A DNA stretch of 14,951 bases. Origin: Cellvibrionales bacterium (GTDB lineage Bacteria > Pseudomonadota > Gammaproteobacteria > Pseudomonadales > JAHEGP01). Every line of letters begins with the position of its first letter. Within the stretch, counting starts at the first letter, position 1. Below the pieces are notes generated by a model. The model saw only the letters and a program-made list of their open reading frames with translations. It searched no databases and was not told where the DNA came from. The position numbers and the translations under genes were made by a program. Shown piece after piece: positions 1 to 6,629 of this stretch. The stretch spans positions 3,246 to 18,196 of the forward strand of contig JAHEGP010000034.1 in the NCBI GenBank assembly GCA_024645065.1, in the 5' to 3' direction.

Positions 1-981
1 CGCTTCACCCAGCGCAGCACGCATGCGCCGGTCGTCGGCCGCAATATCGTATACTTCCAGCATGCTTTGGCACAGCCGGCTCCAGTCAGCTGTTAGCGGT
101 AAAGCTTCCGTTTCCCGGGCAGTCATTGGATTGCTGTCCTGTGTGCCACCGAGCCAGTCGCGCAGTTGCCGGCCAACCATCCTGGCTCCCCGCAATTTGC
201 CATCGTAGCTGTAGCCGGCAATATGGGGTGTGGCAAGGGTGACCTGGTCCATCAGGGCGAGGTCGATCATCGGCTCGTGCTCCCACACGTCCAGTACCAC
301 GGCAAGGTCCCGGCGCGCTGGCAACAGCTGCCCCAGGGCGCCATTGTCAACCACCGCACCCCGACTGCTGTTTATCAGCACAGCGTTGCGGGGCAAAGAC
401 TCCATCTCCGCCCGGCCCAGCAGATGATAGGTAGGATGCTGATTATTGTGCGTCAACGGTGTGTGCAGGGTGACAATATCGGCTCGCAAGAGTTGTCCTG
501 GATCGGTCGCCAGATCCAGGCCGTTATGGCCTGCAAGAAAAGGGTCGTAGCCAATACAGTAAAATCCACAGGCCCTGAGCAAATGATACAGACGGCCACC
601 GACATTACCCAGTCCAAATATACCCACCGACATGCCCGGCCTCACCCTGTCGTGGTCGACGGCAAGGCGGCACAGGGCGCTCAACACGTATTCAACGACC
701 GAGCGCGCATTGGCGCCCGGCGCATGGGCAAACCTGATGGCTGCCCGGGCCAGGTATTGCTGGTCGATATGATCGATACCTGCGGTACAACTGCCGACAA
801 ATCGAACCGGGCTACCATCGAGCAACTCGCGACCAACCCGGGTGACCGACCGTACCAGCAATACATCGGCATCGCGTAACGCGGCGCGGGTAATCTCGCG
901 GCCCGGCAGCAGGCAGAGCTCGCCGAATTCGCCAAAGAGCGCCTCAGCAGCCGGGATATTTTCATCGATCACAAGCTTCAT
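1..981 (-). CDS. pdxB: Erythronate-4-phosphate dehydrogenase PdxB (3' end missing)
   Basis: Cytosolic NAD-dependent dehydrogenase of the DXP-dependent pyridoxal 5'-phosphate pathway; oxidises 4-phosphoerythronate to 2-oxo-3-hydroxy-4-phosphobutanoate. The frame is open from the ATG at 979-981 to the left edge (327 codons, no stop); the family is about 380 residues, so roughly the last 50 residues, part of the C-terminal dimerisation domain, are outside. Visible: N-terminus MKLVIDENIPAA, typical of PdxB; Rossmann motif GLGNVG at about residues 123-128; INSSRG with catalytic Arg about 207; DVWEHEP with Glu about 236; TPHIAGYS with His about 253. These Arg/Glu/His positions match the D-2-hydroxyacid dehydrogenase triad. 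It is the last visible gene of a minus-strand run and lies 20 bp after epmC. No strong Shine-Dalgarno is visible. Identification is secure. Confidence 0.95.
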   Translation of the reverse strand, partial: MKLVIDENIPAAEALFGEFGELCLLPGREITRAALRDADVLLVRSVTRVGRELLDGSPVRFVGSCTAGIDHIDQQYLARAAIRFAHAPGANARSVVEYVLSALCRLAVDHDRVRPGMSVGIFGLGNVGGRLYHLLRACGFYCIGYDPFLAGHNGLDLATDPGQLLRADIVTLHTPLTHNNQHPTYHLLGRAEMESLPRNAVLINSSRGAVVDNGALGQLLPARRDLAVVLDVWEHEPMIDLALMDQVTLATPHIAGYSYDGKLRGARMVGRQLRDWLGGTQDSNPMTARETEALPLTADWSRLCQSMLEVYDIAADDRRMRAALGEA

Positions 982-1001
982 GATGGCGGCCTGCGGCCTG
1001 G

Positions 1002-1577
1002 TCAACGCCATCTCTCGACCGGGAAATTGGCCGCGTCGAGTCCCGGGTCAGTGCCATACAGCTGGCATAACGCGCGCCGGAATCGCTCGGCCCGCGCGGG
1101 TAAGCCGCGTTCACAGTATTCCCGCAGGCGAACAAAGATGGCCGCCGCAAAGCGGTTTGAATCCCTTTCAGGAGCAGCCAGGTTGTCGGCGCTGGGGCGA
1201 AACGGACAACCGCAAGCCGCTGAGAACAGACATTCCAGCGCCTGCGGACCGGCCTCGGCCTGCTCGAAGTGTCTCTGTTGTCGCGTGTCCCTGCCATCGG
1301 GCAGGTACCAGTAACCGTAATCCAGCAGTTGGCGGCGCCGTGGCCCGGCGATACACCAATGGGCCACCTCGTGCAGCGCACTGGCAAAATAATCCTCGCG
1401 GAAAATCACCCGATGTGGCGCGCTGGCTGCATCCGCCGGCAAGTATAGGGGCTCGACCCCGCCACCGCGCAGGCAGGTATTGTAATCACGCAGGAACAGC
1501 CGGTCGAAAACGTGCTGCAAATCCTCTGCCCTGTGGTCGGCGCGCTGAGATGCCAGCGCAGTTGTTTGGGAATTCAT
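1002..1577 (-). CDS. epmC: Elongation factor P hydroxylase EpmC (YfcM family)
   Basis: 191-residue protein matching the YfcM/EpmC family (about 180 residues in E. coli). The family hydroxylates the beta-lysylated lysine of elongation factor P, a translation factor that relieves ribosome stalling at polyproline. The key signature is HEVAHWCIAG at about residues 69-78; its HExxH-like arrangement (His69, Glu70, His73) suits an iron site. It is followed by DYGYWYLPDGR (about 86-96) and a FEQAEAGPQALE block (about 104-115), both recognisable family blocks. The start ATG lies 9 bp after the tusA stop and the gene is followed 20 bp later by pdxB, so it is probably co-transcribed with both. The partner enzymes EpmA and EpmB and EF-P itself are not in this window. 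Metal and substrate roles are family knowledge, not shown here. Confidence 0.92.
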   Translation of the reverse strand: MNSQTTALASQRADHRAEDLQHVFDRLFLRDYNTCLRGGGVEPLYLPADAASAPHRVIFREDYFASALHEVAHWCIAGPRRRQLLDYGYWYLPDGRDTRQQRHFEQAEAGPQALECLFSAACGCPFRPSADNLAAPERDSNRFAAAIFVRLREYCERGLPARAERFRRALCQLYGTDPGLDAANFPVERWR

Positions 1578-1586
1578 CGAAGCCCG

Positions 1587-1820
1587 TCACTGCTTGCGGA
1601 TGTAAAAATAGTACATGTCAGTCTCGATCGACTGCTCGAGCAGCTCATGCCCGAGAAAAGCGCAAAATCTGGGGATGTCGCGCTGGGTGGAGGGATCGGT
1701 TGCCACCACTTCAAGAATCTCTCCACTCGCCAGCTCTCGAACTTTCTGATGCAACAGCATCACCGGTTCCGGGCAATACAGGCCGACAGCATCCAGGGTG
1801 GCATCAGGGGAATAAGGCAT
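1587..1820 (-). CDS. tusA: TusA-family sulfur carrier protein
   Basis: 77-residue small cytosolic protein with the TusA fold signature near the N-terminus: LDAVGLYCPEPVMLL, with the reactive cysteine at about residue 16 in the CPEPV motif. TusA accepts persulfide sulfur from the cysteine desulfurase IscS and passes it on, for example toward tRNA 2-thiouridine; related paralogues serve other sulfur-transfer routes. Length is close to E. coli TusA (81 residues). It sits 38 bp after the YheU-like gene and 9 bp before epmC, so an operon is likely. The partners TusBCDE are not visible, so a paralogous sulfur-carrier role cannot be excluded. The C-terminal block (DMYYFYIRKQ) fits the terminal beta-strand of the family. 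Confidence 0.87.
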   Translation of the reverse strand: MPYSPDATLDAVGLYCPEPVMLLHQKVRELASGEILEVVATDPSTQRDIPRFCAFLGHELLEQSIETDMYYFYIRKQ

Positions 1821-1858
1821 AAGACTACAATCCTGCTCTGGCTGTGAACCAAAAAGCC

Positions 1859-2125
1859 TCAGGGCACCCCCTCGGAGCCCTGCTGCTCGCTGGCTTTACG
1901 TCTGTCAATTTGATATTGCTCCCGGGTAAGCAGGCTGGTGGTTTCGCTGCCCTGGTCAAACACGATCACAACATCACCGCTGCGCAACTGCCGCCGGACG
2001 GCACTGGCTTTTTGCTCAAGGCTGAGTTCTACCTCACCATAGTCGGTCCCGTCGCGGGTGACAAAGTCTTCGATCAGCCCTCGCAGCGCTGTATCGGATA
2101 GTCGGTCCACTGGAATCCGTAACAT
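1859..2125 (-). CDS. YheU-like UPF0270 family protein
   Basis: Small protein of unknown function, 88 residues from the ATG at 2123-2125. The segment from LIEDFVTRDGTDYGE through LEQKASAVRRQL to SGDVVIVFD follows the UPF0270/YheU pattern (N-terminal hydrophobic strand, then helix with TREGTDYGE-like motif, then SGEAVLV-like strand). I chose 2125 because family members start with a short MxIP-type sequence, as here (MLRIPVDRL), and an AGGGGAC-type ribosome-binding site precedes it. An upstream in-frame ATG at 2173 would add 16 residues with no family match and poor SD spacing. It is the first gene of the minus-strand run yheU-like, tusA, epmC, pdxB. The polar tail after the core (about the last 15 residues) is less conserved. 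No function is assigned. Confidence 0.8.
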   Translation of the reverse strand: MLRIPVDRLSDTALRGLIEDFVTRDGTDYGEVELSLEQKASAVRRQLRSGDVVIVFDQGSETTSLLTREQYQIDRRKASEQQGSEGVP

Positions 2126-2196
2126 ATTGCCCGTCCCCTGGCATGCATAAAAATCACCAATGACATGGCTCATCCTGATTTGCTAGTGTACCACCG

Positions 2197-2229
2197 GTCG
2201 TTCAGGAAGAACGACAGGCATTGATGCCT
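2197..2229 (+). promoter_or_regulatory. Two adjacent hairpins in the leader of the lamin-tail gene
   Basis: Seen directly: a perfect 7-bp inverted repeat GTCGTTC/GAACGAC with a 5-nt loop (2197-2215), followed with no gap by AGGCA/TGCCT with a 4-nt loop (2216-2229). They lie 25 bases before the ATG at 2255 and just before the AAGGAAG ribosome-binding site. They also lie about 70 bp upstream of the divergent YheU-like start. They could be an operator dyad or structured 5' UTR; no T-run follows, so an ordinary intrinsic terminator is unlikely. Function is inferred only from position. Confidence 0.4.
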
Positions 2230-2254
2230 TCACCTAACAATCAAGGAAGATGAT

Positions 2255-2935
2255 ATGAAACTCAAGTCCCTCGTTGCCAGCCTTGCCCTGGCGTGCTCCG
2301 TTCCCACCAGCGGCGTGTTGGTTGCAGCAAACCTCCAACCGGGCGACCTCGTCGTCAGCGAAGTGCTGGCCAACCCGGCGGCGGTCTCCGACACCGCGGG
2401 TGAATGGCTGGAACTCTACAATAGAGGCTCCAGCCAATTCGACATCAATGGAATGGTTCTGCGCGACCACGGCTCCAACTCCCACACCATTGCTACCGCC
2501 GCACCGCTTTTGATAGACCCTGGCGCCTATCTGGTACTGGGCCGCAATGGTGACGCCGACGCCAATGGCGGCTACACACCAGACTATGTCTACCGGGATT
2601 TCACCCTGGCCAATAGCAGCGACAGTATCATTCTGGAGTGGGGCCAACAGACGATTTTCGAGCTTAGCTATTCCAGCACCGATGGATTTGGCGATTCGGG
2701 CATCAGCATGCAACTCGGCTCCATCGGCGAGCAAATTACCGCCAGCAATTATCTACCCAGCGATGCGACGATGACCTTCGGTGCCGGTGACCTGGGGACG
2801 CCCGGCTTCGGGTCCCTGGGTGAAGGCACGGGGAACGGGGTCAGCGAGGTGCCTATCCCGGCCGCCGGTTGGTTGTTTATGTCCGGCCTTGGAAAGATAG
2901 CCGGCATTAAACGACGTGCCCGGGCAGTGACATAA
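2255..2935 (+). CDS. Secreted lamin-tail-domain protein with VPLPA/PEP-CTERM-type sorting signal
   Basis: 226-residue exported protein. Residues 1-25 form a Sec signal peptide (MKLK, then a hydrophobic ALA-rich stretch, ending near VAA). Residues about 30-145 resemble a lamin-tail (LTD) immunoglobulin-like fold: DLVVSEVLANP, EWLELYNRGSS, FDINGMVLRD, and a late strand containing SIILEW. LTD domains occur in many secreted bacterial proteins and hydrolases, but no catalytic domain is present here. The C-terminus has a sorting-type tripartite tail: VPIPAAGWLFMSGL at about 199-212, a short hydrophobic stretch, then basic KRRARA at the end. This matches the VPLPA variant of PEP-CTERM signals recognised by exosortases, which cleave near the motif. 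AAGGAAG lies 8 bases upstream of the ATG. No exosortase or polysaccharide gene is in the window. The gene faces phoU convergently. Function beyond being a surface or exported protein is unknown. Confidence 0.82.
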   Translation: MKLKSLVASLALACSVPTSGVLVAANLQPGDLVVSEVLANPAAVSDTAGEWLELYNRGSSQFDINGMVLRDHGSNSHTIATAAPLLIDPGAYLVLGRNGDADANGGYTPDYVYRDFTLANSSDSIILEWGQQTIFELSYSSTDGFGDSGISMQLGSIGEQITASNYLPSDATMTFGAGDLGTPGFGSLGEGTGNGVSEVPIPAAGWLFMSGLGKIAGIKRRARAVT

Positions 2936-3258
2936 GCCCCGTTGCCGGCGCAAGCCGGTGACTGCTATCGGGCAGTCAACATCGCCCGATGGCGCTCACC
3001 CTGAGCGCGGGAATTTCCGGATCATGGGTCGCTTTCCCCGAGCGCCGGCTACTTATCCCGATCCCTTTCACCACCGCGCAGCAGCGGTGCCGGGGTTTCG
3101 ATGGGGTTGCGGCACTGAACGCGGTTTGGGTTGCCCCAGGGCCAAGGTCGGAGGCGAGGATCGCCTCCGACCTGTCTCCAGCCTGTCCCAACTGCACAAA
3201 CAGCAACCGGCATTGCAACAAAGCCATTGCCTTGCCGAAGGGGTCGGGAAAAGCCGCT
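2936..3258. other. Convergent gene-free spacer with hairpins
   Basis: 323 bases between the plus-strand lamin-tail gene and the minus-strand phoU. Short open frames exist on both strands, but none has a recognisable protein or a convincing ribosome-binding site. It contains three inverted repeats: CCGGC/GCCGG (2945-2958, 4-nt loop) directly after the plus-strand stop, ATCGGGC/GCCCGAT (2967-2990, 10-nt loop), and the strong 13-bp stem at 3145-3173 listed separately. The first two could end lamin-tail-gene transcription, although no U-tract follows either. A 13-mer (AGCCATTGCCTTG) occurs at 3222-3234 and again inside the phoU 3' end at 3283-3295, probably by chance. Confidence 0.7.
3145..3173. 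terminator. Perfect 13-bp stem-loop between convergent genes (probable bidirectional terminator)
   Basis: Positions 3145-3157 (AGGTCGGAGGCGA) are perfectly complementary to 3161-3173, with a 3-nt loop GGA. The stem is symmetrical, so RNA from either strand forms it. It lies 85 bp past the phoU stop and 209 bp past the lamin-tail stop, where a bidirectional terminator or 3'-end-protecting hairpin would be expected. There is no U-tract on either side, so classic intrinsic termination is not assured. It could instead be a dispersed repeat element such as a REP-like hairpin. Confidence 0.5.
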
Positions 3259-3978
3259 TTATTCGTCTTCATCGACTTGCGCAGCCATTGCCTTGAGGCC
3301 GATATGACGCACATCCTTGCCCGTTACCAGGTAGATGACATGTTCTGCGATGTTACGGGCGTGATCACCTACGCGCTCGAGCGAGCGCAGCGACCATATC
3401 ACGTTCAACGAGCTCCCGATCTGCTCCGGGTCTTCCGTCATATGGGAAATCATTTCCCGCACAGCACGCTTGTATTGGCGGTCTATCGACCGATCCTCAC
3501 CCGCCACGAGAAGCGCGCGCCGGGCATCGAGACGGGCAAAGGCATCAAGCGCGTTATGCAGCATTTCGCCAACTTGCTGCCCGATATGACGGATCTCGGC
3601 ATAGCCCTTCTCCACCGCTGCACTTTCGCTCAGCTGAATTCCCTGCTTGGCAATCTTACCTGCCTCATCGCCAATGCGCTCAAGGTCGGTTGTCAGTTTA
3701 CTGATCGCGATGACAAGCCTCAGGTCTCCCGCGGCGGGCTGGCGCCTGGCAAGGATTCGGGCACACTCCTCATCGATCGATACCTCCATGAAATTTACGC
3801 TCTTGTCGGTATCCCGCACCTGCTGTGCAACACCACTATCGCCCTCAACCAGCGCGGCGATTGCGAGAGACAGTTGCCTCTCCACCACCCCACCCATTTC
3901 GAGTAACTGGGTTTTGACTTTGTGCAACTCGCGGTTGAACTGTTGGGATATATGTTGGGCTTGAGACGTCGTATTCAT
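3259..3978 (-). CDS. phoU: Phosphate signalling/transport regulator PhoU
   Basis: 239-residue cytosolic, all-helical protein that represses PhoR-PhoB signalling when phosphate is plentiful, by coupling the Pst transporter to PhoR. Two repeated three-helix bundles are recognisable. Each carries the family metal-binding type motif: LTTDLERIGDEAGKIAK (about residues 95-111) and SLRSLERVGDHARNIAE (about 196-212). Length is usual (E. coli 241). The acidic end (QVDEDE) is typical of proteobacterial PhoU. The start ATG is 16 bp after the pstB stop, so it is the last gene of the pstC-pstA-pstB-phoU unit and should be driven by the Pho box upstream of pstC. It is followed by the strong hairpin at 3145-3173. 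Confidence 0.96.
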   Translation of the reverse strand: MNTTSQAQHISQQFNRELHKVKTQLLEMGGVVERQLSLAIAALVEGDSGVAQQVRDTDKSVNFMEVSIDEECARILARRQPAAGDLRLVIAISKLTTDLERIGDEAGKIAKQGIQLSESAAVEKGYAEIRHIGQQVGEMLHNALDAFARLDARRALLVAGEDRSIDRQYKRAVREMISHMTEDPEQIGSSLNVIWSLRSLERVGDHARNIAEHVIYLVTGKDVRHIGLKAMAAQVDEDE

Positions 3979-3994
3979 CCGCTGAACCTGCTTT

Positions 3995-4858
3995 TTAGCC
4001 GTAGCGGCCGGTAATGTAATCTTCCGTTTGCTTATTGGCCGGGTTGGTAAAAATCGTGTCGGTGGCGTCGTACTCTACCAAATGGCCGGCATTGATAAAT
4101 GCAGTGTAATCCGAGACCCGTGCTGCCTGCTGCATATTGTGGGTCACGATAAGAATCGTGTATTGGGCTTTGAGTTCGTAAATAAGCTCCTCGATTTTCA
4201 GTGTCGACAAGGGGTCCAGCGCCGAAGCGGGCTCGTCGAGCAACAACACTTCGGGCTCCACGGCAATCGTGCGCGCTATCACCAGGCGCTGTTGCTGGCC
4301 GCCTGACAGCGACAGCGCGCTATCTTGTAAACGATCCTTGACCTCGTCCCAAAGGGCCGCCGAGCGCAAGGAGCGCTCGACTACTTCATCCAGAACCCGC
4401 CGGTTCTTGATCCCCTGCACCTTGAGGCCGAAGGCGATATTATCGTAAACCGACTTGGGAAACGGGTTGGGTTTCTGGAATACCATACCCACCCGCCGGC
4501 GCAGTTGCGCCACGTCGACCTGCGGATCGTAAATATTGCGGTTTTCAAGCAGGATACGGCCCTCGGTTCGGCACCCGTCGATCAGTTCGTTCATACGATT
4601 GAAACAGCGCAGCAGCGTCGACTTGCCACAGCCGCTGGGGCCGATGAACGCGGTGACCTGGCGCTCCGGGAAGGCAATACGGATATCGAACAGCGCTTGC
4701 ACATTGTCCCGGTAAAAAAGATTCAACTGCTCAACCTCGAGGAAGGATTCAGCCACGTGGTCTGAAGCAGGCCGCAGCGCAGTTTTAAACCGCGCCAGCT
4801 CGGCCACTTCCGAGGGAGCTATCTTCCTGAGTTTCTGATCAGCCATAATATGCCGCAT
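3995..4858 (-). CDS. pstB: Phosphate ABC transporter ATP-binding protein PstB
   Basis: 287-residue ATPase subunit of the high-affinity phosphate importer, acting on the cytoplasmic face of PstC/PstA. The full ABC motif set is present: Walker A GPSGCGKS (about 73-80), Q-loop Gln about 128 in VFQKPNPFP, signature LSGGQQQR (about 184-191), Walker B VLLLDEP with catalytic Glu about 209, and the switch His about 240 in VTHNMQQA. The QKPNPFPKS block is characteristic of PstB. The N-terminus is about 30 residues longer than E. coli PstB (257), with a polar leader before LEVEQLNLFY. An in-frame TGA just upstream limits the start to the ATG at 4858 or the internal ATG four codons later (MADQ). It follows pstA by 52 bp and precedes phoU by 16 bp. 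Confidence 0.97.
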   Translation of the reverse strand: MRHIMADQKLRKIAPSEVAELARFKTALRPASDHVAESFLEVEQLNLFYRDNVQALFDIRIAFPERQVTAFIGPSGCGKSTLLRCFNRMNELIDGCRTEGRILLENRNIYDPQVDVAQLRRRVGMVFQKPNPFPKSVYDNIAFGLKVQGIKNRRVLDEVVERSLRSAALWDEVKDRLQDSALSLSGGQQQRLVIARTIAVEPEVLLLDEPASALDPLSTLKIEELIYELKAQYTILIVTHNMQQAARVSDYTAFINAGHLVEYDATDTIFTNPANKQTEDYITGRYG

Positions 4859-4910
4859 TAAATCTCAAATTGACTTCGAAACCTTCAACCATTCCTCGCT
4901 CCAATGCAAG

Positions 4911-6629
4911 CTAGAGGTCGTTGGCCTTGTATTGTTCGCGCAGCCGATTGCGGATGCGAATCGCGGTCAGGTTGAGTGCAACAATCACCGCCAGCAACAA
5001 CAACGCAGTTGCATACACCAAAGGACGGGCCGCCTCGGTATTAGGGCTTTGCAGACCAACATCGTAAATGTGAAAACCCAGGTGCATAAACTGACGTTCC
5101 AGGTGCAAAAACGGAAAATTACCGTCCACCGGTAGTACCGGAGCGAACTTGACGACTCCCACCAGCATGAGAGGCGCCACTTCCCCTGCCGCACGGGCGA
5201 CAGCGAGGATCATACCGGTCATCATCGCCGGGCTTGCTGCGGGGAGCACCACCCAAAACACGGTCTGCAACCGGGTTGCACCCAGCGCGAAGCTGGCGTC
5301 ACGCAATGATTGGGGCAAGCGCGCCAGGCCTTCTTCAGTGGCAACAATAACCACCGGCAAAGTCAGCAGAGCCAACGTGAGTGCTGCCCAGAAAAGCCCC
5401 GGCGCCCCGAATGTCGGGGCAGGCAAAACCTCACTATAGAACAATTGATCGATACTGCCGCCAAGGGTGTAGACGAAAAAACCAAGCCCGAACAAACCGT
5501 ACACGATCGACGGCACGCCGGCGAGGTTATTGACGGCAATACGGATGCTGCGCGTCACCAGTCCCTGAGTGGCATATTCCCGCAAATAAACGGCCGCCAA
5601 TATACCCAGGGGTGTCACCAGCACGGTCATCAAAAGCACCATCAGCACCGTGCCAAAAATCGCCGGAAAAACACCGCCTTCGGTATTGGCCTCGCGCGGC
5701 TGTGAAGACAGAAATTCCCATAGCCGATTGCCAGCCACCCGCAGCCTGCCGACAAAGCCCAGTGCATTGGGTCGGTAGGCCCTTATCACATTCGCCACCG
5801 GTTCCGTGACGATTTCTCCACTGGACAGCAGCACCTGAAAGGAGTCTTCGCCTATCTCGCGATAGTATTGCTCCAGGCGGTTTTGTAACTCCTCATAGGC
5901 ACGCACCAGCTCGCTGCGCCGCGCAGCGAGCTCACGCTCCAATCCTGTCTTGTCGACAGCCTTGCGATTATCCGCTACGGCTGCCAGCTGCCGGCGTCGA
6001 AGCTGCTCCAGTTGATAATTCAAATCGGTGATTTGGTCGAGTTTCAAAGCTTCTATTCGGGCATCGATAGCCCGCGCACGAGCAATGCTCCGCTGGAACG
6101 CCCGCCATAACAGCTCTTCCTCAGCAGGATCAGTCTCAGCCAGGTCTGCAGTCAGCGACAGCTGTTCTGTGGCAGTGCCAAGACCTCGCAAATACCCATA
6201 CAGATTGCCCCATTCCCGTCTCTCGACCAGCATCAGCTTCGATGGATAACGCAATTGCTGCAGCCAGGGCACGACCAGCCAGCGAAAATCTTCCCCACTT
6301 TCCTCGCGGTGTCCAACCTGTAACAGAATCCGCTCGACCTGCCGCGCAGAACTTGCAAGCTCAATGCCGGAACCGGTCAATTGCTCGAGGGAAACCGTCT
6401 CTCGATCCCGAATCTGCCCGATCACAGTCTCCGCCGGCTCGCCGCGCACTGCATAGTCGGCGGCGATGATCGAAGCCGGCCAAAAATGCGCACTGCCCCG
6501 AACCAGCAACAACAGGATCACACCCACCACCGCAACCAAACATATGGCAACCGCCGTAGCGTTGAGCCAAACGAACACCTCACCGCCGCGCCACCAGTCG
6601 TGCCATTGCCTGTTTCGGTCGCTATTCAT
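4911..6629 (-). CDS. pstA: Phosphate ABC transporter permease PstA, long form with DUF3333-type N-terminal domain
   Basis: 572-residue inner-membrane permease, about twice the size of E. coli PstA (296). Order: a first membrane helix at about 18-44; a large presumably periplasmic region about 45-315, with a charged, heptad-like coiled-coil stretch about 170-262; then the permease core about 318-560. The core is introduced by GGVFPAIFGTVLMVLLMT and contains NNLAGVPSIVYGLFGLG and the cytoplasmic coupling loop EEGLARLPQSLRDASFALGA (about 432-451). Long PstA proteins with this N-terminal extension are known in Pseudomonas and Vibrio relatives. The ATG overlaps the pstC stop as ATGA (6626-6629), which indicates translational coupling. 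The role of the extra domain is not established from sequence; contact with PstS or with the equally extended PstC is a guess. Confidence 0.95.
   Translation of the reverse strand: MNSDRNRQWHDWWRGGEVFVWLNATAVAICLVAVVGVILLLLVRGSAHFWPASIIAADYAVRGEPAETVIGQIRDRETVSLEQLTGSGIELASSARQVERILLQVGHREESGEDFRWLVVPWLQQLRYPSKLMLVERREWGNLYGYLRGLGTATEQLSLTADLAETDPAEEELLWRAFQRSIARARAIDARIEALKLDQITDLNYQLEQLRRRQLAAVADNRKAVDKTGLERELAARRSELVRAYEELQNRLEQYYREIGEDSFQVLLSSGEIVTEPVANVIRAYRPNALGFVGRLRVAGNRLWEFLSSQPREANTEGGVFPAIFGTVLMVLLMTVLVTPLGILAAVYLREYATQGLVTRSIRIAVNNLAGVPSIVYGLFGLGFFVYTLGGSIDQLFYSEVLPAPTFGAPGLFWAALTLALLTLPVVIVATEEGLARLPQSLRDASFALGATRLQTVFWVVLPAASPAMMTGMILAVARAAGEVAPLMLVGVVKFAPVLPVDGNFPFLHLERQFMHLGFHIYDVGLQSPNTEAARPLVYATALLLLAVIVALNLTAIRIRNRLREQYKANDL

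Noticed and set aside
842..1822. A 326-codon plus-strand open frame opposite pdxB, epmC and tusA
   Set aside because: Arg/Pro-rich low-complexity translation, antisense to three well-recognised proteins.
3222..3295. 13-mer AGCCATTGCCTTG occurring twice, 61 bp apart
   Set aside because: One copy is phoU coding sequence; short, without palindromic structure or further copies seen.
2989..3906. A 305-codon plus-strand open frame opposite phoU, and two 112-codon frames in the 2958-3314 spacer
   Set aside because: The long one is the antisense shadow of a clear phoU gene with GC-rich codons; none of the products shows a recognisable family or a convincing ribosome-binding site.
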